From positions 1-64,000 of the forward strand of contig DATIDD010000063.1 in the NCBI GenBank assembly GCA_035456465.1: a stretch of DNA of 64,000 bases, written 5' to 3'. The stretch's first letter is position 1. The number at the start of each line of letters is the position of its first letter. The notes under the pieces are model-generated. The model was not told the origin of the DNA, searched no databases, and saw nothing but the letters and a program-made list of their open reading frames with translations. Made by a program: the position numbers and the translations under genes. The DNA is from DATHTC01 sp035456465. Lineage in GTDB: Bacteria; Actinomycetota; Thermoleophilia; Gaiellales; Gaiellaceae. Below, in pieces: positions 23,797-33,000 of the stretch.

Positions 23797-25013
23797 CCCG
23801 CCTGCTCGCGACGCTCGTGCTCGTCGCGCTGGCCGCCGTCCCCGCCGCCGGCGCCCGTTCCGACGCGCCCGCCGCCGACCCGGGCGTCACCGCCACGACC
23901 GTGACGCTCGGAGCGACGGTGCCGCTGTCCGGCCCGGCGGTGCTCTTCGGGGCGCTGGCTCCGGGCGCGAAGGCCTACTTCGACTACGTCAACTCGCGCG
24001 GCGGCGTCAACGGCCGCCAGATCGCGTTCACCTACCGCGACGACGGCTACGAGCCGGCCCGGACGATCACCGAGACGCGCCGGCTCGTCCAGGAGGACGG
24101 CGTGTTCGCGATCTTCGCCTCCGTCGGGACGGCCAACAACCTCGCCGTGCGCCCGCTGCTGAACGCGATGAAGGTCCCGCAGCTGTTCGTCGGCGACGGC
24201 TCCTCCGCGCTCTCCGGGACGCCGAAGCGGTATCCGTGGACGATGGGGTACCTGCCGAGCTACGTCGGCGAGGGCGCGATGTACGGGCGGAACATCGCCC
24301 GCACCCGCCCGCGGGCGCGCATCGCGGTGCTCGCCGAGGACAGCCCGCTCGGCCTCGACCTGCTCGCGGGCCTCCGCCGCGGCCTCGTCGGGAGCAAGGC
24401 GAAGATCGTCGCGGTGCAGCGACACGACCCGACGGCCGTGGACGTCGCCTCGCAGGTCGCGTCCCTCCGCGCGTCGAAGGCGGACACGCTGCTGCTGTTC
24501 ACGACGCCGCTGTTCTTCATCCGCGGCGCGATCGCGGTGAACAAGCTCGGCTGGAAGCCGCAGCTGTACGTCAACTCGATCTCGATCGAGCCGTCGGTGA
24601 TGGCGACCGCGGCCGCGAGCGCGCCGCGGGTCGTCCGCGACGCGATCTCGATGGTCTGGCTGAAGGACCCGACGAACCCGCGCTGGGCGAAGGACCGCGG
24701 CGTCCGCCTCTACCGTCAGCTGATGGCGCGCTACTGCTCCGGGTGCCGCGTGGGCGACGTCTACCACTACGCCGGGATGGCGTTCGCGTACACGATGGTC
24801 GACGCGCTCCGGAAAGCCGGGCGCAACCTGACGCGGGCCTCGCTCCTCCGCGCCGCCACGCACCTGAACGAGACGGACAACCCGTTCCTGCTCCCGGGCG
24901 TCGCCGTGCGCACCTCGCCGGCGAGCTACTTCCCGATCGCGAAGGCGCAGCTGTACCGCTACCGCAAGGGGCGCTGGCAGCCGTTCAGCGGGCTCCTCGG
25001 CGCCAAGGGCTAA
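23793..25013 (+). CDS. ABC transporter substrate-binding protein, LivK-like
   Basis: Periplasmic-type binding protein of the branched-chain amino acid/amide family, 406 residues, with a signal peptide (1-22). The typical start VTLGATVPLSGPAVLFGALAPG and the NSRGGVNGRQIAFTYRDDGYEPA block are clear. A cysteine pair YCSGCRVGD lies near 310. No liv permease or ATPase genes are present, so it is an orphan receptor here. It is translationally coupled to the secreted hydrolase by ATGA, suggesting that it binds the hydrolase product or a related ligand (inference). Confidence 0.85.
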   Translation: MTRLLATLVLVALAAVPAAGARSDAPAADPGVTATTVTLGATVPLSGPAVLFGALAPGAKAYFDYVNSRGGVNGRQIAFTYRDDGYEPARTITETRRLVQEDGVFAIFASVGTANNLAVRPLLNAMKVPQLFVGDGSSALSGTPKRYPWTMGYLPSYVGEGAMYGRNIARTRPRARIAVLAEDSPLGLDLLAGLRRGLVGSKAKIVAVQRHDPTAVDVASQVASLRASKADTLLLFTTPLFFIRGAIAVNKLGWKPQLYVNSISIEPSVMATAAASAPRVVRDAISMVWLKDPTNPRWAKDRGVRLYRQLMARYCSGCRVGDVYHYAGMAFAYTMVDALRKAGRNLTRASLLRAATHLNETDNPFLLPGVAVRTSPASYFPIAKAQLYRYRKGRWQPFSGLLGAKG

Positions 25014-25135
25014 ATGCGTCCTCCTTGTAAAGCTTGCGAGGGCGGCGTTTTCCGTAGCATCCGCGGGGCCAGAATCGACTCCCCGCATCGCATCGCGAGG
25101 GGTCTGTGATTCGTCATCCCGGAAAGGAACACTCG

Positions 25136-26191
25136 ATGAAGCAACTCGTTCGCGCGCTCCTGGCAGCGGGGCTGGTGATCGGCGCCCTCGGGGTGGCGAG
25201 CCCGGCCTCGGCCGCGTACTCGTCGCCCCGGTTCTGGATCGACATGCCGACGGAGCGACAGAGCACCGGCGCGCCGCTCCGCATCAACTTCCGCGCGGCG
25301 ATCGAGGACGACGCCACCTTCCGCGTCCAGATCTACGTGCCGCAGGGGTACTCCACGTCGCTCGTGCCGCAGGCCGGCCAGACCATCGGCACGGCCGCCG
25401 CCGTCATCAACGCGACGCAGATCGCGGCGGAGGCGCAGATCCCGGTGACGGGGAACATCGTCGGCGACACCTTCGCGGCCGACCGTTACCCGACGGGCGC
25501 TGCCTGCACCGGGAGCCCGCAGATCGCCGGGGTGTGGCTGCTCCAGTTGACCGCCGCCGGGCAGACGCTGACGGTGCCGATGTACGTCGAGACCATCACG
25601 ACGGGGCCGCTCGCCGACCGCTTCTCCGGCCGGTTGACGGCGTGCCTGCCGTCGCCGTATCCGGAGGCCGGCCCGGCCCGCGCGCAGCTCGGGGCGAAGC
25701 TGCTCAGCGCCTCGCTCACGATCCGGAACGTGTTCACGAACCCGACCGCCGGGGGCGCGTACCGCTGGAGCGCGCTGATGACCCCGTGGACGCCGAACTC
25801 GGGCGTCCCCAACGCCGCCGGCACGGTCGAGGTGCAGTCGATCGACCGGCTCCCGGCCCAGACGACGCTGACGGCGACGCCGAACCACCGGCGCAACACC
25901 GTCACGTTCCGCGGGAGGGTGAGCGAGAACCGCGTCGCCGTCGCCGGAGCGGCCGTGCAGATCCTGCGCGGCGCGCGTGTGATCCGGACGGTGCGCACGA
26001 ACGCGCGCGGCACCTTCGCGACGACGGTGAGGCTGCGGCCCGGCCGGTACGTGTTCCGCGCGCGCGCGATCGTCGGGGTGCGGAACGTCGACGACTGCCA
26101 GCAACAGTTCGCGCCGGTGCCGTGCATCCGCGCCACCGCGAGCGGCTACCGCCTCCTGAACAACTCGCCGGTCCGCGTCCGCGTCCGCTAG
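25136..26191 (+). CDS. Secreted Ig-like/beta-sandwich protein of unknown function
   Basis: A 351-residue exported protein. The signal peptide (1-27) ends SPASAAYS. The central part, with PTERQSTGAPLRINFRAAI and GAACTGSPQIAGVWLLQLTA, looks beta-rich. Residues about 245-320 resemble a carboxypeptidase-regulatory or Ig-like repeat (TLTATPNHRRNTVTFRGRVSE and RTNARGTFATTVRLRPGRYVF). Four cysteines suggest disulfides. The ATG has a good GGAAAGGA site. The 122 bases upstream hold no gene. It is followed by a hairpin terminator. Confidence 0.78.
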   Translation: MKQLVRALLAAGLVIGALGVASPASAAYSSPRFWIDMPTERQSTGAPLRINFRAAIEDDATFRVQIYVPQGYSTSLVPQAGQTIGTAAAVINATQIAAEAQIPVTGNIVGDTFAADRYPTGAACTGSPQIAGVWLLQLTAAGQTLTVPMYVETITTGPLADRFSGRLTACLPSPYPEAGPARAQLGAKLLSASLTIRNVFTNPTAGGAYRWSALMTPWTPNSGVPNAAGTVEVQSIDRLPAQTTLTATPNHRRNTVTFRGRVSENRVAVAGAAVQILRGARVIRTVRTNARGTFATTVRLRPGRYVFRARAIVGVRNVDDCQQQFAPVPCIRATASGYRLLNNSPVRVRVR

Positions 26192-26216
26192 GCGGCGGCG
26201 ACGCCGGACGCTCGAC

Positions 26217-26244
26217 CCGAGGGGCCGCTCCGGCGGCCCCTCGG
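26217..26244 (+). terminator. Hairpin terminator after the secreted protein gene
   Basis: CCGAGGGGCCGC and GCGGCCCCTCGG form a perfect 12-bp stem with a TCCG loop. It is 25 bases after the stop codon and just before the -10 of the DUF72 gene. Confidence 0.8.
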
Positions 26245-26246
26245 CG

Positions 26247-26252
26247 TATCGT
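26247..26252 (+). promoter_or_regulatory. Leaderless -10 element for the DUF72 gene
   Basis: TATCGT lies six bases before the GTG start and two bases after the preceding terminator stem. Confidence 0.6.
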
Positions 26253-26258
26253 GGCGCG

Positions 26259-27122
26259 GTGGCCGCGACGATCCGGATCGGCACGTGCAGCTGGGCCGAC
26301 GAGGGGCTCCTGCGCGAGTGGTACCCGCGGGACGTCTCCTCCGGCGAGGCGCGGCTGCGGTACTACGCGGAGCGGTTCGACGTCGTCGAGGTGGACTCGA
26401 CGTTCTACCGGCTGCCGGCGCCCGAGACGACGGCGCGTTGGGCGGAGCGGACGCCGCCCGGGTTCACCTTCCACGTGAAGGCGAGCGGCGAGCTGACCGG
26501 GCACCGGGACGGCGCGGGGGTCGAGGTCGAGGCGGGCCGGCTGCGGGAGTCGCTCGCGCCGCTCGAGGCCTCGGGCAAGCTGCGCGGCGTCCTGCTCCAG
26601 TACCACCCACGCGTGACGAAGACGGCGGCGGCGCTGCGGGCGCTCGCGGCGATGCCGGAGCTGCTCACGCCGCTCGTCCCGCTCGTCGAGTTCCGCCACC
26701 GCTCCTGGCTCGAGCCGGGCGAGGCGACGTCGACGCTCGCGTTCCTCCGCCGCCACGGGCTCGCGTTCGTCTCGGTCGACACGCCCGACGTCGCCGCCGC
26801 GAACGTCGTCCCCCGGCTCGCCGCCGCGACGCATCCCGTCGCCTACGTGCGCTTCCACGGCCGCAACGCCGGCACCTGGAACGTCCGAGGCGCCCGGGCG
26901 TCGTGGGAGCGGTTCGACTGGCGTTACCGGCGCGAGGAGCTGGCGGAGTGGGTCGAGCCGCTGCGGGGCCTGGCCGGCGAGGCGGAGGAGGTGTACGCCC
27001 TCTTGAACGTCAACCGCGGCGACCAGGCGCCGCGGAGCGCGTCGCTCCTCCGCGGTCTCCTGGACGAGGCAGGCCTGGCCGCGACGGGCGCGCAGGACGT
27101 CGCCCCGGCGACCTTGTTCTAG
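26259..27122 (+). CDS. DUF72 family protein
   Basis: TIM-barrel-like protein of 287 residues related to YecE. The family start IRIGTCSWADEGLLREWYP, the VEVDSTFYRLP block and the C-terminal NVNRGDQAPRSA are present. The function is unknown; related proteins have been linked loosely to nucleic acid metabolism. The first strand also resembles endonuclease IV-type barrels. The TAG stop is the right half of a CTAG shared with the convergent rhodanese gene. Confidence 0.88.
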   Translation: MAATIRIGTCSWADEGLLREWYPRDVSSGEARLRYYAERFDVVEVDSTFYRLPAPETTARWAERTPPGFTFHVKASGELTGHRDGAGVEVEAGRLRESLAPLEASGKLRGVLLQYHPRVTKTAAALRALAAMPELLTPLVPLVEFRHRSWLEPGEATSTLAFLRRHGLAFVSVDTPDVAAANVVPRLAAATHPVAYVRFHGRNAGTWNVRGARASWERFDWRYRREELAEWVEPLRGLAGEAEEVYALLNVNRGDQAPRSASLLRGLLDEAGLAATGAQDVAPATLF

Positions 27123-27475
27123 GCCTCGAGCGGGCGCGCCGGGTCGGCGCTCCACTCGTGCCACGAGCCGGCGTAGTTGCGGGCGTCGTAGCCGGCGGCG
27201 CGGAGACGCACGACGGCCATCGCCGAGCGGCTGCCGGAGTGGCAGTAGGCGACGACCTCGACGTCGGCGGGGTCGCCGACGCGATCCCGCAGCGCCGCGT
27301 CGTCCAGCTCGAGCAGCTCGTTGACCTCGAGGTTCCGCGCGCCAGGCACGTGCCCGTGCCGCGGGTCGCACGGGTACCCGGCTGCGCCCGCGTACTCCTG
27401 CGGCGTGCGCACGTCGAGGACGACGAGGCGCGGGTCCTCGAGCCGCTGCGCCAGCTCGTCGGCGGTCACGTCCAC
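27119..27475 (-). CDS. Rhodanese-like sulfurtransferase
   Basis: Single-domain rhodanese of 118 residues. The active-site loop is YCHSGSRSAMA with the catalytic cysteine near 78. The first half has LVVLDVRTPQEYAGA and HVPGARNLEVNEL. The second half ends NYAGSWHEW, typical of rhodanese. It moves sulfane sulfur between donors and acceptors; partners are unknown. It is the last gene of the alkA-GNAT-hydrolase-rhodanese run, 18 bases after the hydrolase gene. Confidence 0.9.
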   Translation of the reverse strand: MDVTADELAQRLEDPRLVVLDVRTPQEYAGAAGYPCDPRHGHVPGARNLEVNELLELDDAALRDRVGDPADVEVVAYCHSGSRSAMAVVRLRAAGYDARNYAGSWHEWSADPARPLEA

Positions 27476-27493
27476 TGCGTCACGTCCGCCCGG

Positions 27494-28180
27494 TCACGTC
27501 CATTGGGCGAGCGCCCCGACGAGCACGGCGTTGAAGACGAACGGCTGCTCGAGCGGGGGCAGGTGCCCGCAGTCCGGCACCGTCAGCCGCCACGCGTGCG
27601 GCGAGCCGGCCACGAGCTCCCGCGCGTACGCCTCGTCGACGTACGGGTCGCGGTCGCCCAGGACGAGCCCGAGCGGGAGCGATCGGGCCGCCTCGGTCGA
27701 GTCGGGCCGGTCGCGGATCGCCTCGACGGCAGCGGCGAGCTCGTCCGGCCGCTGCCCGAGGGCGAGCGAGTGGGCATGCTCGACGACGTCGGCGGACGCG
27801 GCCTCAGAGAAAAGCTTCGGCCGCATCGTCTCCCACAGCCCAGCGGCACCGTCGCGCGCGATCGTCGCGAGCGTGTCGACGCGGGCGGCGCGCCGCTCCT
27901 CCGAGTCGGCGTCGGCGCGCGAGCCGGCGAGCAGGAGCGCGCGCACGCGGTCGGGAGCCTGGGCGACCATCCGCAGCGCGCAGTAGCCGCCCATCGACGC
28001 GCCGACGAGGACGAGCTCGTCGCCGTCCACGTCCGCGAGCACCGAGGCTGCCCAGTCGTCCATCGTCCGGCCGCGGCCGTAGAGGCGGGGCGCGACGGCG
28101 TCGCGGCCCCGCAGCGTCTCGAGCTGACGCTCCCACATCCGCTCGTCGAGCGGCAGTGCGTGGAGCAGGACGACCTTCAC
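27494..28180 (-). CDS. Alpha/beta hydrolase
   Basis: Cytoplasmic hydrolase of 228 residues with no signal peptide. The nucleophile elbow is LVGASMGGYCALR, the acid Asp is in LGDRDPYVDEAYA and the catalytic His in DCGHLPPLEQP. The oxyanion-loop region is LHALPLDERMW. It resembles BioH/PcaD-type small esterases; the substrate is unknown. Its start overlaps the end of the GNAT gene by four bases. Confidence 0.87.
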   Translation of the reverse strand: MKVVLLHALPLDERMWERQLETLRGRDAVAPRLYGRGRTMDDWAASVLADVDGDELVLVGASMGGYCALRMVAQAPDRVRALLLAGSRADADSEERRAARVDTLATIARDGAAGLWETMRPKLFSEAASADVVEHAHSLALGQRPDELAAAVEAIRDRPDSTEAARSLPLGLVLGDRDPYVDEAYARELVAGSPHAWRLTVPDCGHLPPLEQPFVFNAVLVGALAQWT

Positions 28181-29196
28181 GGCCGGTCGAGACGGACCGC
28201 GCCGGAGAGGTCGGGCGCGTCGGCGTAGCCGTGGTCGGCGCCCTGGATGCCCATCGTCGCGGCGATCGCGGCGGCGAGCTCGCGCGGCGGGGGCAGCTCG
28301 GCAGCGGTGGCGGCGTGCCGGGCGGCGGCGCGGACGGCGGCGGGGTCGGCGCCGGTGAGGCGCGCGACGACGGTCGGGTTCGCGGCCAGCGCGACGACGT
28401 CGCCGGGCGGCATCGGCCCGTAGTACTCCTGCACCGAGAGGTACTCGTCCATCACGCTGCCCCGCTCGAACAGGGCGAAGCGGACGACGGCGCCGTCCTC
28501 GACGCCGATCGCGAGCACGACGCAGCCCATGCGGTCGGAGAGCTCACGCGCGAGCCGCTGGAGCTGCCGCGGGTCGCGGTCGCAGGCGTCGTCGTAGACC
28601 GCGATCCAGCCGTTGCGGGGAGGGACGACGAGGCTGCCGCGCGAGCGGCCCGGGAGCCGGGGGACGAACTGCCGCACGGCGCGCTCGACCGCGGGCTCGT
28701 CGTCCGACTGCACGTGGATCGAGCCGAAGGTCTCGCCGGCGGGCTGCCCGGCGAGGCGCCGCTCGAGCTCCGCGCGCGACGCGACGAGCAGCAGCTGGTC
28801 GTCGGTGAAGCCCCAGCGGGCGTAGGTCGCCCGCGCGGGGGTGTTGTCGGCGCCGACCTCCAGCGTCAGGTACTCGGCGTCCGGGAACGCGGCGACGACC
28901 TCCCGCATCAACGCTGACGCGATGCCGCGGCGGCGGGCGTCGGGGACGACGTAGACGTCGCTGAGCCTGGCGAGGCGCGGGGTCTTCGGCCGCGCGAGCG
29001 CGAAACCGACGGGCCGGCCGTCCTCCTCCGCCAGCAGCGCCACCTCGTCGCGCACGATCTGCGCGACCTCGCGCAGCTCCTGGTCGAGGTCGAGGTCGAC
29101 GTGCGGCGGGATCGGCGCCTCGTGGCAGAACGCGAGCCAGAGCTCGTTGAGCGTCGGCAGGTCGGACTCGGAGGCACGGCGGATCGACACGGTCAT
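28177..29196 (-). CDS. GNAT acetyltransferase with an additional C-terminal domain
   Basis: A 339-residue protein. Residues 1-150 are a GNAT N-acetyltransferase with the acetyl-CoA loop DARRRGIASALMREV and the YARWGFTDDQ end. Residues 165-339 form a second region with SIHVQSDDEPAVERAVRQFVP and LFERGSVMDEYLSVQEYYG that I cannot name. The substrate is unknown. The ATG overlaps the alkA stop (ATGA), so it is coupled to a DNA glycosylase gene. Confidence 0.82.
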   Translation of the reverse strand: MTVSIRRASESDLPTLNELWLAFCHEAPIPPHVDLDLDQELREVAQIVRDEVALLAEEDGRPVGFALARPKTPRLARLSDVYVVPDARRRGIASALMREVVAAFPDAEYLTLEVGADNTPARATYARWGFTDDQLLLVASRAELERRLAGQPAGETFGSIHVQSDDEPAVERAVRQFVPRLPGRSRGSLVVPPRNGWIAVYDDACDRDPRQLQRLARELSDRMGCVVLAIGVEDGAVVRFALFERGSVMDEYLSVQEYYGPMPPGDVVALAANPTVVARLTGADPAAVRAAARHAATAAELPPPRELAAAIAATMGIQGADHGYADAPDLSGAVRLDRP

Positions 29197-30002
29197 GGCA
29201 CGCGAAGTCCTACCAGCAGGTAGTGGGCGGCGAGGTTCTGGAACGGGTCGAACCGCTCGCCGGCGGCGCGGACGTCGCCGGTCGGGCCGAGGAACTGCTC
29301 GACGGCCTTGCGCAGGCCGAGGTCGCCGGCCGGCCACGCCCGCGGCCGGCCGAGGTGACGGGCGAGGAACCAGTCGGCCGTCCACTCGCCGAGCCCGCGC
29401 TGCGCCGTGATCGCCGCCTGCACCTGCTCGTCCGGCAGCGAGGCGAGCGTGTCCAGGTCGAGGTCGCCGCGCGCGAGCGTGGCGAGGTACTCGGCCTTGC
29501 GCCGGGAGAAGCCGACGGCGACGACCTCCTCCTCGGTCGCCGCGGCGAGCCGCTCGCGCGTGGGGAACGCCCAGACCTCGCCGACGCGCTCGCCGAAGCG
29601 CTCGATCAGCCGGCTGCGGATCGCGAACGCGGCGTGGAGCGACACCTGCTGCGCGGTGATCGAGGTGACGAGCGCCTCCCACGGGTCCGGCTGGAGCGGC
29701 GGCCGGAAGCCGCGCAGCCTTCCTTCCAGCGGCGCGAGCACGTCGTCGGTCGCGGCGAAGGCGCGGAAGGCGTCGAGGTCGAACGGGAGCCCGAGCAGGA
29801 CGCGCACGACCGGGTCGGTCGTCTCGTCGAGCGGCTCGACGTCGACGCCGCCGGGCGCGGGCGCGATCCGCACCTCCTCGCCGGCGACGACTCGGTGCAG
29901 GCCGTTCTCGTGCCAGACGTTGGCGAGGTCGGGCCCGAACGCGCGGAAGCGCTCGGTCGACAGCGCGAAGTCGTACGGCTCCGGGATCGGGAGGAGCGCC
30001 AC
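29193..30002 (-). CDS. alkA: DNA-3-methyladenine glycosylase II-like protein (AlkA family)
   Basis: Base-excision enzyme for alkylated purines, 269 residues. The HhH-GPD fold spans about 115-269: PWEALVTSITAQQVS opens it, the hairpin is QRGLGEWTADWFLARHLGR, and the catalytic aspartate lies in PAGDLGLRKAV. The N-terminal AlkA-like half (about 10-105) is present. The GTG at 30002 is chosen because TAGGGT lies seven bases upstream. It heads a four-gene operon. Confidence 0.88.
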   Translation of the reverse strand: MALLPIPEPYDFALSTERFRAFGPDLANVWHENGLHRVVAGEEVRIAPAPGGVDVEPLDETTDPVVRVLLGLPFDLDAFRAFAATDDVLAPLEGRLRGFRPPLQPDPWEALVTSITAQQVSLHAAFAIRSRLIERFGERVGEVWAFPTRERLAAATEEEVVAVGFSRRKAEYLATLARGDLDLDTLASLPDEQVQAAITAQRGLGEWTADWFLARHLGRPRAWPAGDLGLRKAVEQFLGPTGDVRAAGERFDPFQNLAAHYLLVGLRVP

Positions 30003-30009
30003 GGCAGCG

Positions 30010-30015
30010 ACCCTA
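30010..30015 (-). promoter_or_regulatory. Leaderless -10 element for alkA
   Basis: TAGGGT stands seven bases before the GTG start. The EamA gene at 55967 has the same hexamer and an almost identical spacer (CGCTGCC here, CGCCGCC there). Confidence 0.6.
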
Positions 30016-30042
30016 CCCGGGCCGCCGCCGTGGCCTCGCACC

Positions 30043-33000
30043 TCAGTTGCCGCAGGGCGCGACGTTGCGCCAGTTCGGCACCACGTCGTTCACCGCCTGC
30101 GTGCCGCCGGGGCCGTACGTCAGCGTCAGCTGCCGGTTCGCGATCTCGCCGCAGCTGCCGTCCTTCTCGACGTACTCCCAGGCGCCGAGCGCGTACTTGT
30201 ACTCGAGCTGCGTCGCCTCACGGCCCGTGAGGGTGATCCGCCAGTGCGTGGCGTCCACGCGCGTGAGCGCCACGCCGGCCGGATCCCACTCCGGCAGGCC
30301 GCCGTCGAGCCGGTTCAGCGTCCCGGCGACGTGAACGGCGCGGCCCGTGCCGTCGGTCGTCGCCGGCACCTGGACGGTGAACGTCACCGCGACGGTGCGC
30401 AGCTCCGCGACCGCCGTCACCGGAGACGACTCCGGCGAGCGGTTGAAGGCGCTGTCGACCGAGCGGACCGTGTAGGTGTAGGTGCCGCCCTGCACGACGT
30501 CCGTGTCGGTGTAGGTCGTGCCCGTGACGAGCGCGATCACCTGGGCGCCGCGGAGCACCTCGTACCCGTACAGCGTCGGGTCGCCGCCGACGGCCGTCCA
30601 CGCGAGGTCGATCCCGGCCGGCGAGGCCGAGACGACGTGCAGCCCGGCCGGCGTGGCCGGTGGCGTCGTGTCGGCGGCGGGGAGCACCGTCAGCGCGCCG
30701 GCCTGCGCCGGGCTGTACCCGTTCCCGATCCCGTCGAGGTCCGCGTACGCCCAGCTGCGGCCGCCGGTGGTGGAGTAGCGGTAGGCGTAGTCGAAGCTGC
30801 CGACCGCCTCCGGGAGCAGCGAGGCGACGAACTCGTCGTTGTTGCCCGCGTCGACGTTGAAGGCGGCGTCGACCCACGTCCAGCCGCCGCCGGCGGGGTC
30901 GCTCCCGTCCGGCCCGAAGCCCAGCTGGGCCCGGAGGGACGGCGTCGGCCCCGGCTGGCTCGTGACGCCGTCGATCCAGACCTGGCCGTAGACGGACGCG
31001 GTCCGGTCGGTCGCCGAGACCACGTGCGTGAGCGTCGGCGGCCACTGGAGGTTCGCCCAGCCGATCGTGAGGTGCGGCAGTGCCGTCACCTCGTTCGACG
31101 GGGCGCTCTCGTTGCCCGCCGCGTCGCGGGCGCGGACGACGTAGTGGTACTCGCGCGCGTTCCGCAGGCCCGTGTCGGTGAAGGACGTGCCGGTCACGGG
31201 CGCGTCGTTCGCCTGCACCCAGCCGCCGCCCGAGAGCGGGCTGCGGTAGACGTCGTAGCCGGCGGCGCCCTCGACGGCGTCCCACGCGAGCGAGACGGTG
31301 GCGTTGCCCTCGGCGGTGACCCGCAGGCGCTCCGGCGCCGCCGGCCCCTGCAGGTCGACGCCCTTGGCGACGAGCACCGCACCCGACAGCGGGCCGAGCT
31401 CGACCGTCGCTCCCGACGAGGAGGCGGTGCCCACGGCATACGCGAGCTCGAACGGCGTCCCCGCCGGAACGAACCCGGCGAGCGGCACCTGCACGGTGCG
31501 GGCCGCGCCGCCGCGGTTGAGCACCACGATCGCGGCCTGCGTCCCGGTCTTGCGGCCGAACGCGACCGTGCCCGCGTCGTCGTCGGCGAGCAGCACGGCG
31601 AAGGAGCCGTCCCGCAGCGCCGCCGTCTCCCGCCGCAGCCCAGTCAGCGCCCGGTAGTGGCCGAGCAGCGAGAGGTCGCGGGCCCCGCCCGTCTCGGGCC
31701 AGGGCATCGTGCGGCGGTCGTCCGGGTCGTCGTCGCCCGTGACGCCGACCTCGTCGCCGTAGTACACCGTCGGCGCGCCCGCGACCGTGAACTGCACGAG
31801 CGAGGCGAGCCGCTGCCGCCGCTTGCCGGCGGCGACGTTCCCGGGATCCTGCTCCTTGTCCGCCCGCGTCTCCACGCCGGGCGTGAGCGTCCACCGCAGC
31901 CGCTCGGTGTCGTGGCTGTCGAGGAGGTTCATCGCCGAGAAGTACGCCGCGTCGGCGTAGTCCTCCCGGATCGACTCGAGGCGTGAGGCGAACTCCGACG
32001 GCCTCAGCACGCGGCCGCTGTCGGCGAAGCCCTTCGAGTCGAACGGCCCGACCGCGAGCAGCCCGACCACGGCGTCGCGCAGCCGGTAGTTCATCGTCGT
32101 GTCGAGCCGGTCGCCGCGGAGCATCCGCAGCAGCGCCGTGTCCTTCTGCCACGTCTCGCTGACCGTGAGCGCGTCGGGCCACTCGGCCTTCACGACGCCG
32201 CGGAAGGCCTCCCAGTACCCGCTCGGGAACGAGGGGTCGCCGGAGACGTCCATCCGCCAGCCGCCGGCGCCGCGCCGGAGCCAGAGCCGGGTGATCGAGT
32301 CGCCGCCGGTGACGAACCAGCTCTGCACGGCCGGGTTCGACTTGGCGAGCGTCGGGATCGTGTCGAAGCCGAACCAGCCGCTGTAGTCGCCGCTCCCGCA
32401 CGGCACGTTCGCGGTCGTGAACTCGAACCAGCTGCGCCACGGCGAGGCGAGCGACTCGCACGCGCCGTCGCTCTCGAACCGGTGGTACCGGTCGAAGAAG
32501 CGGCTGTCCGACGACATGTGGTTGAAGACGCCGTCGAGGATCACCCGGATCCCGCGCTCGCGGGCCTGCTTCACGAGCTGCTCGAACTCCTTCAGGTCGC
32601 CGAGCGCGGGATCGATCCGCGTGTAGTCGGCGGTGTCGTAGCGGTGGTTCGAGTTCGCCTCGAACACCGGGTTGAGGTAGATCGCCGTGACCCCCAGCTC
32701 CTGGAGGTAGTCGAGCTTCTGCCGGACGCCCTTGAGGTCGCCGCCGAAGTAGTCGCGGCCCATCGGGCCCTCGCCGCACGCCGGGGCCGCGTAGTTGCGG
32801 CAGTAGCCCTCCGGCAGGTCGCCCCACGCCTTCTGTGTCGAGGCGAGGTCGCCGTAGCGGATCGTGCCGACCGGCGGATCGTTCGTGCGGTCGGCGTTCT
32901 TGAACCGGTCGGGAAAGATCTGGTAGATCACCGCGTCCCGCACCCACGCCGGCGCGCGGAACCCGGGCTCGAACACGCTCAGCGCCCAGCTGCGGTCGAC

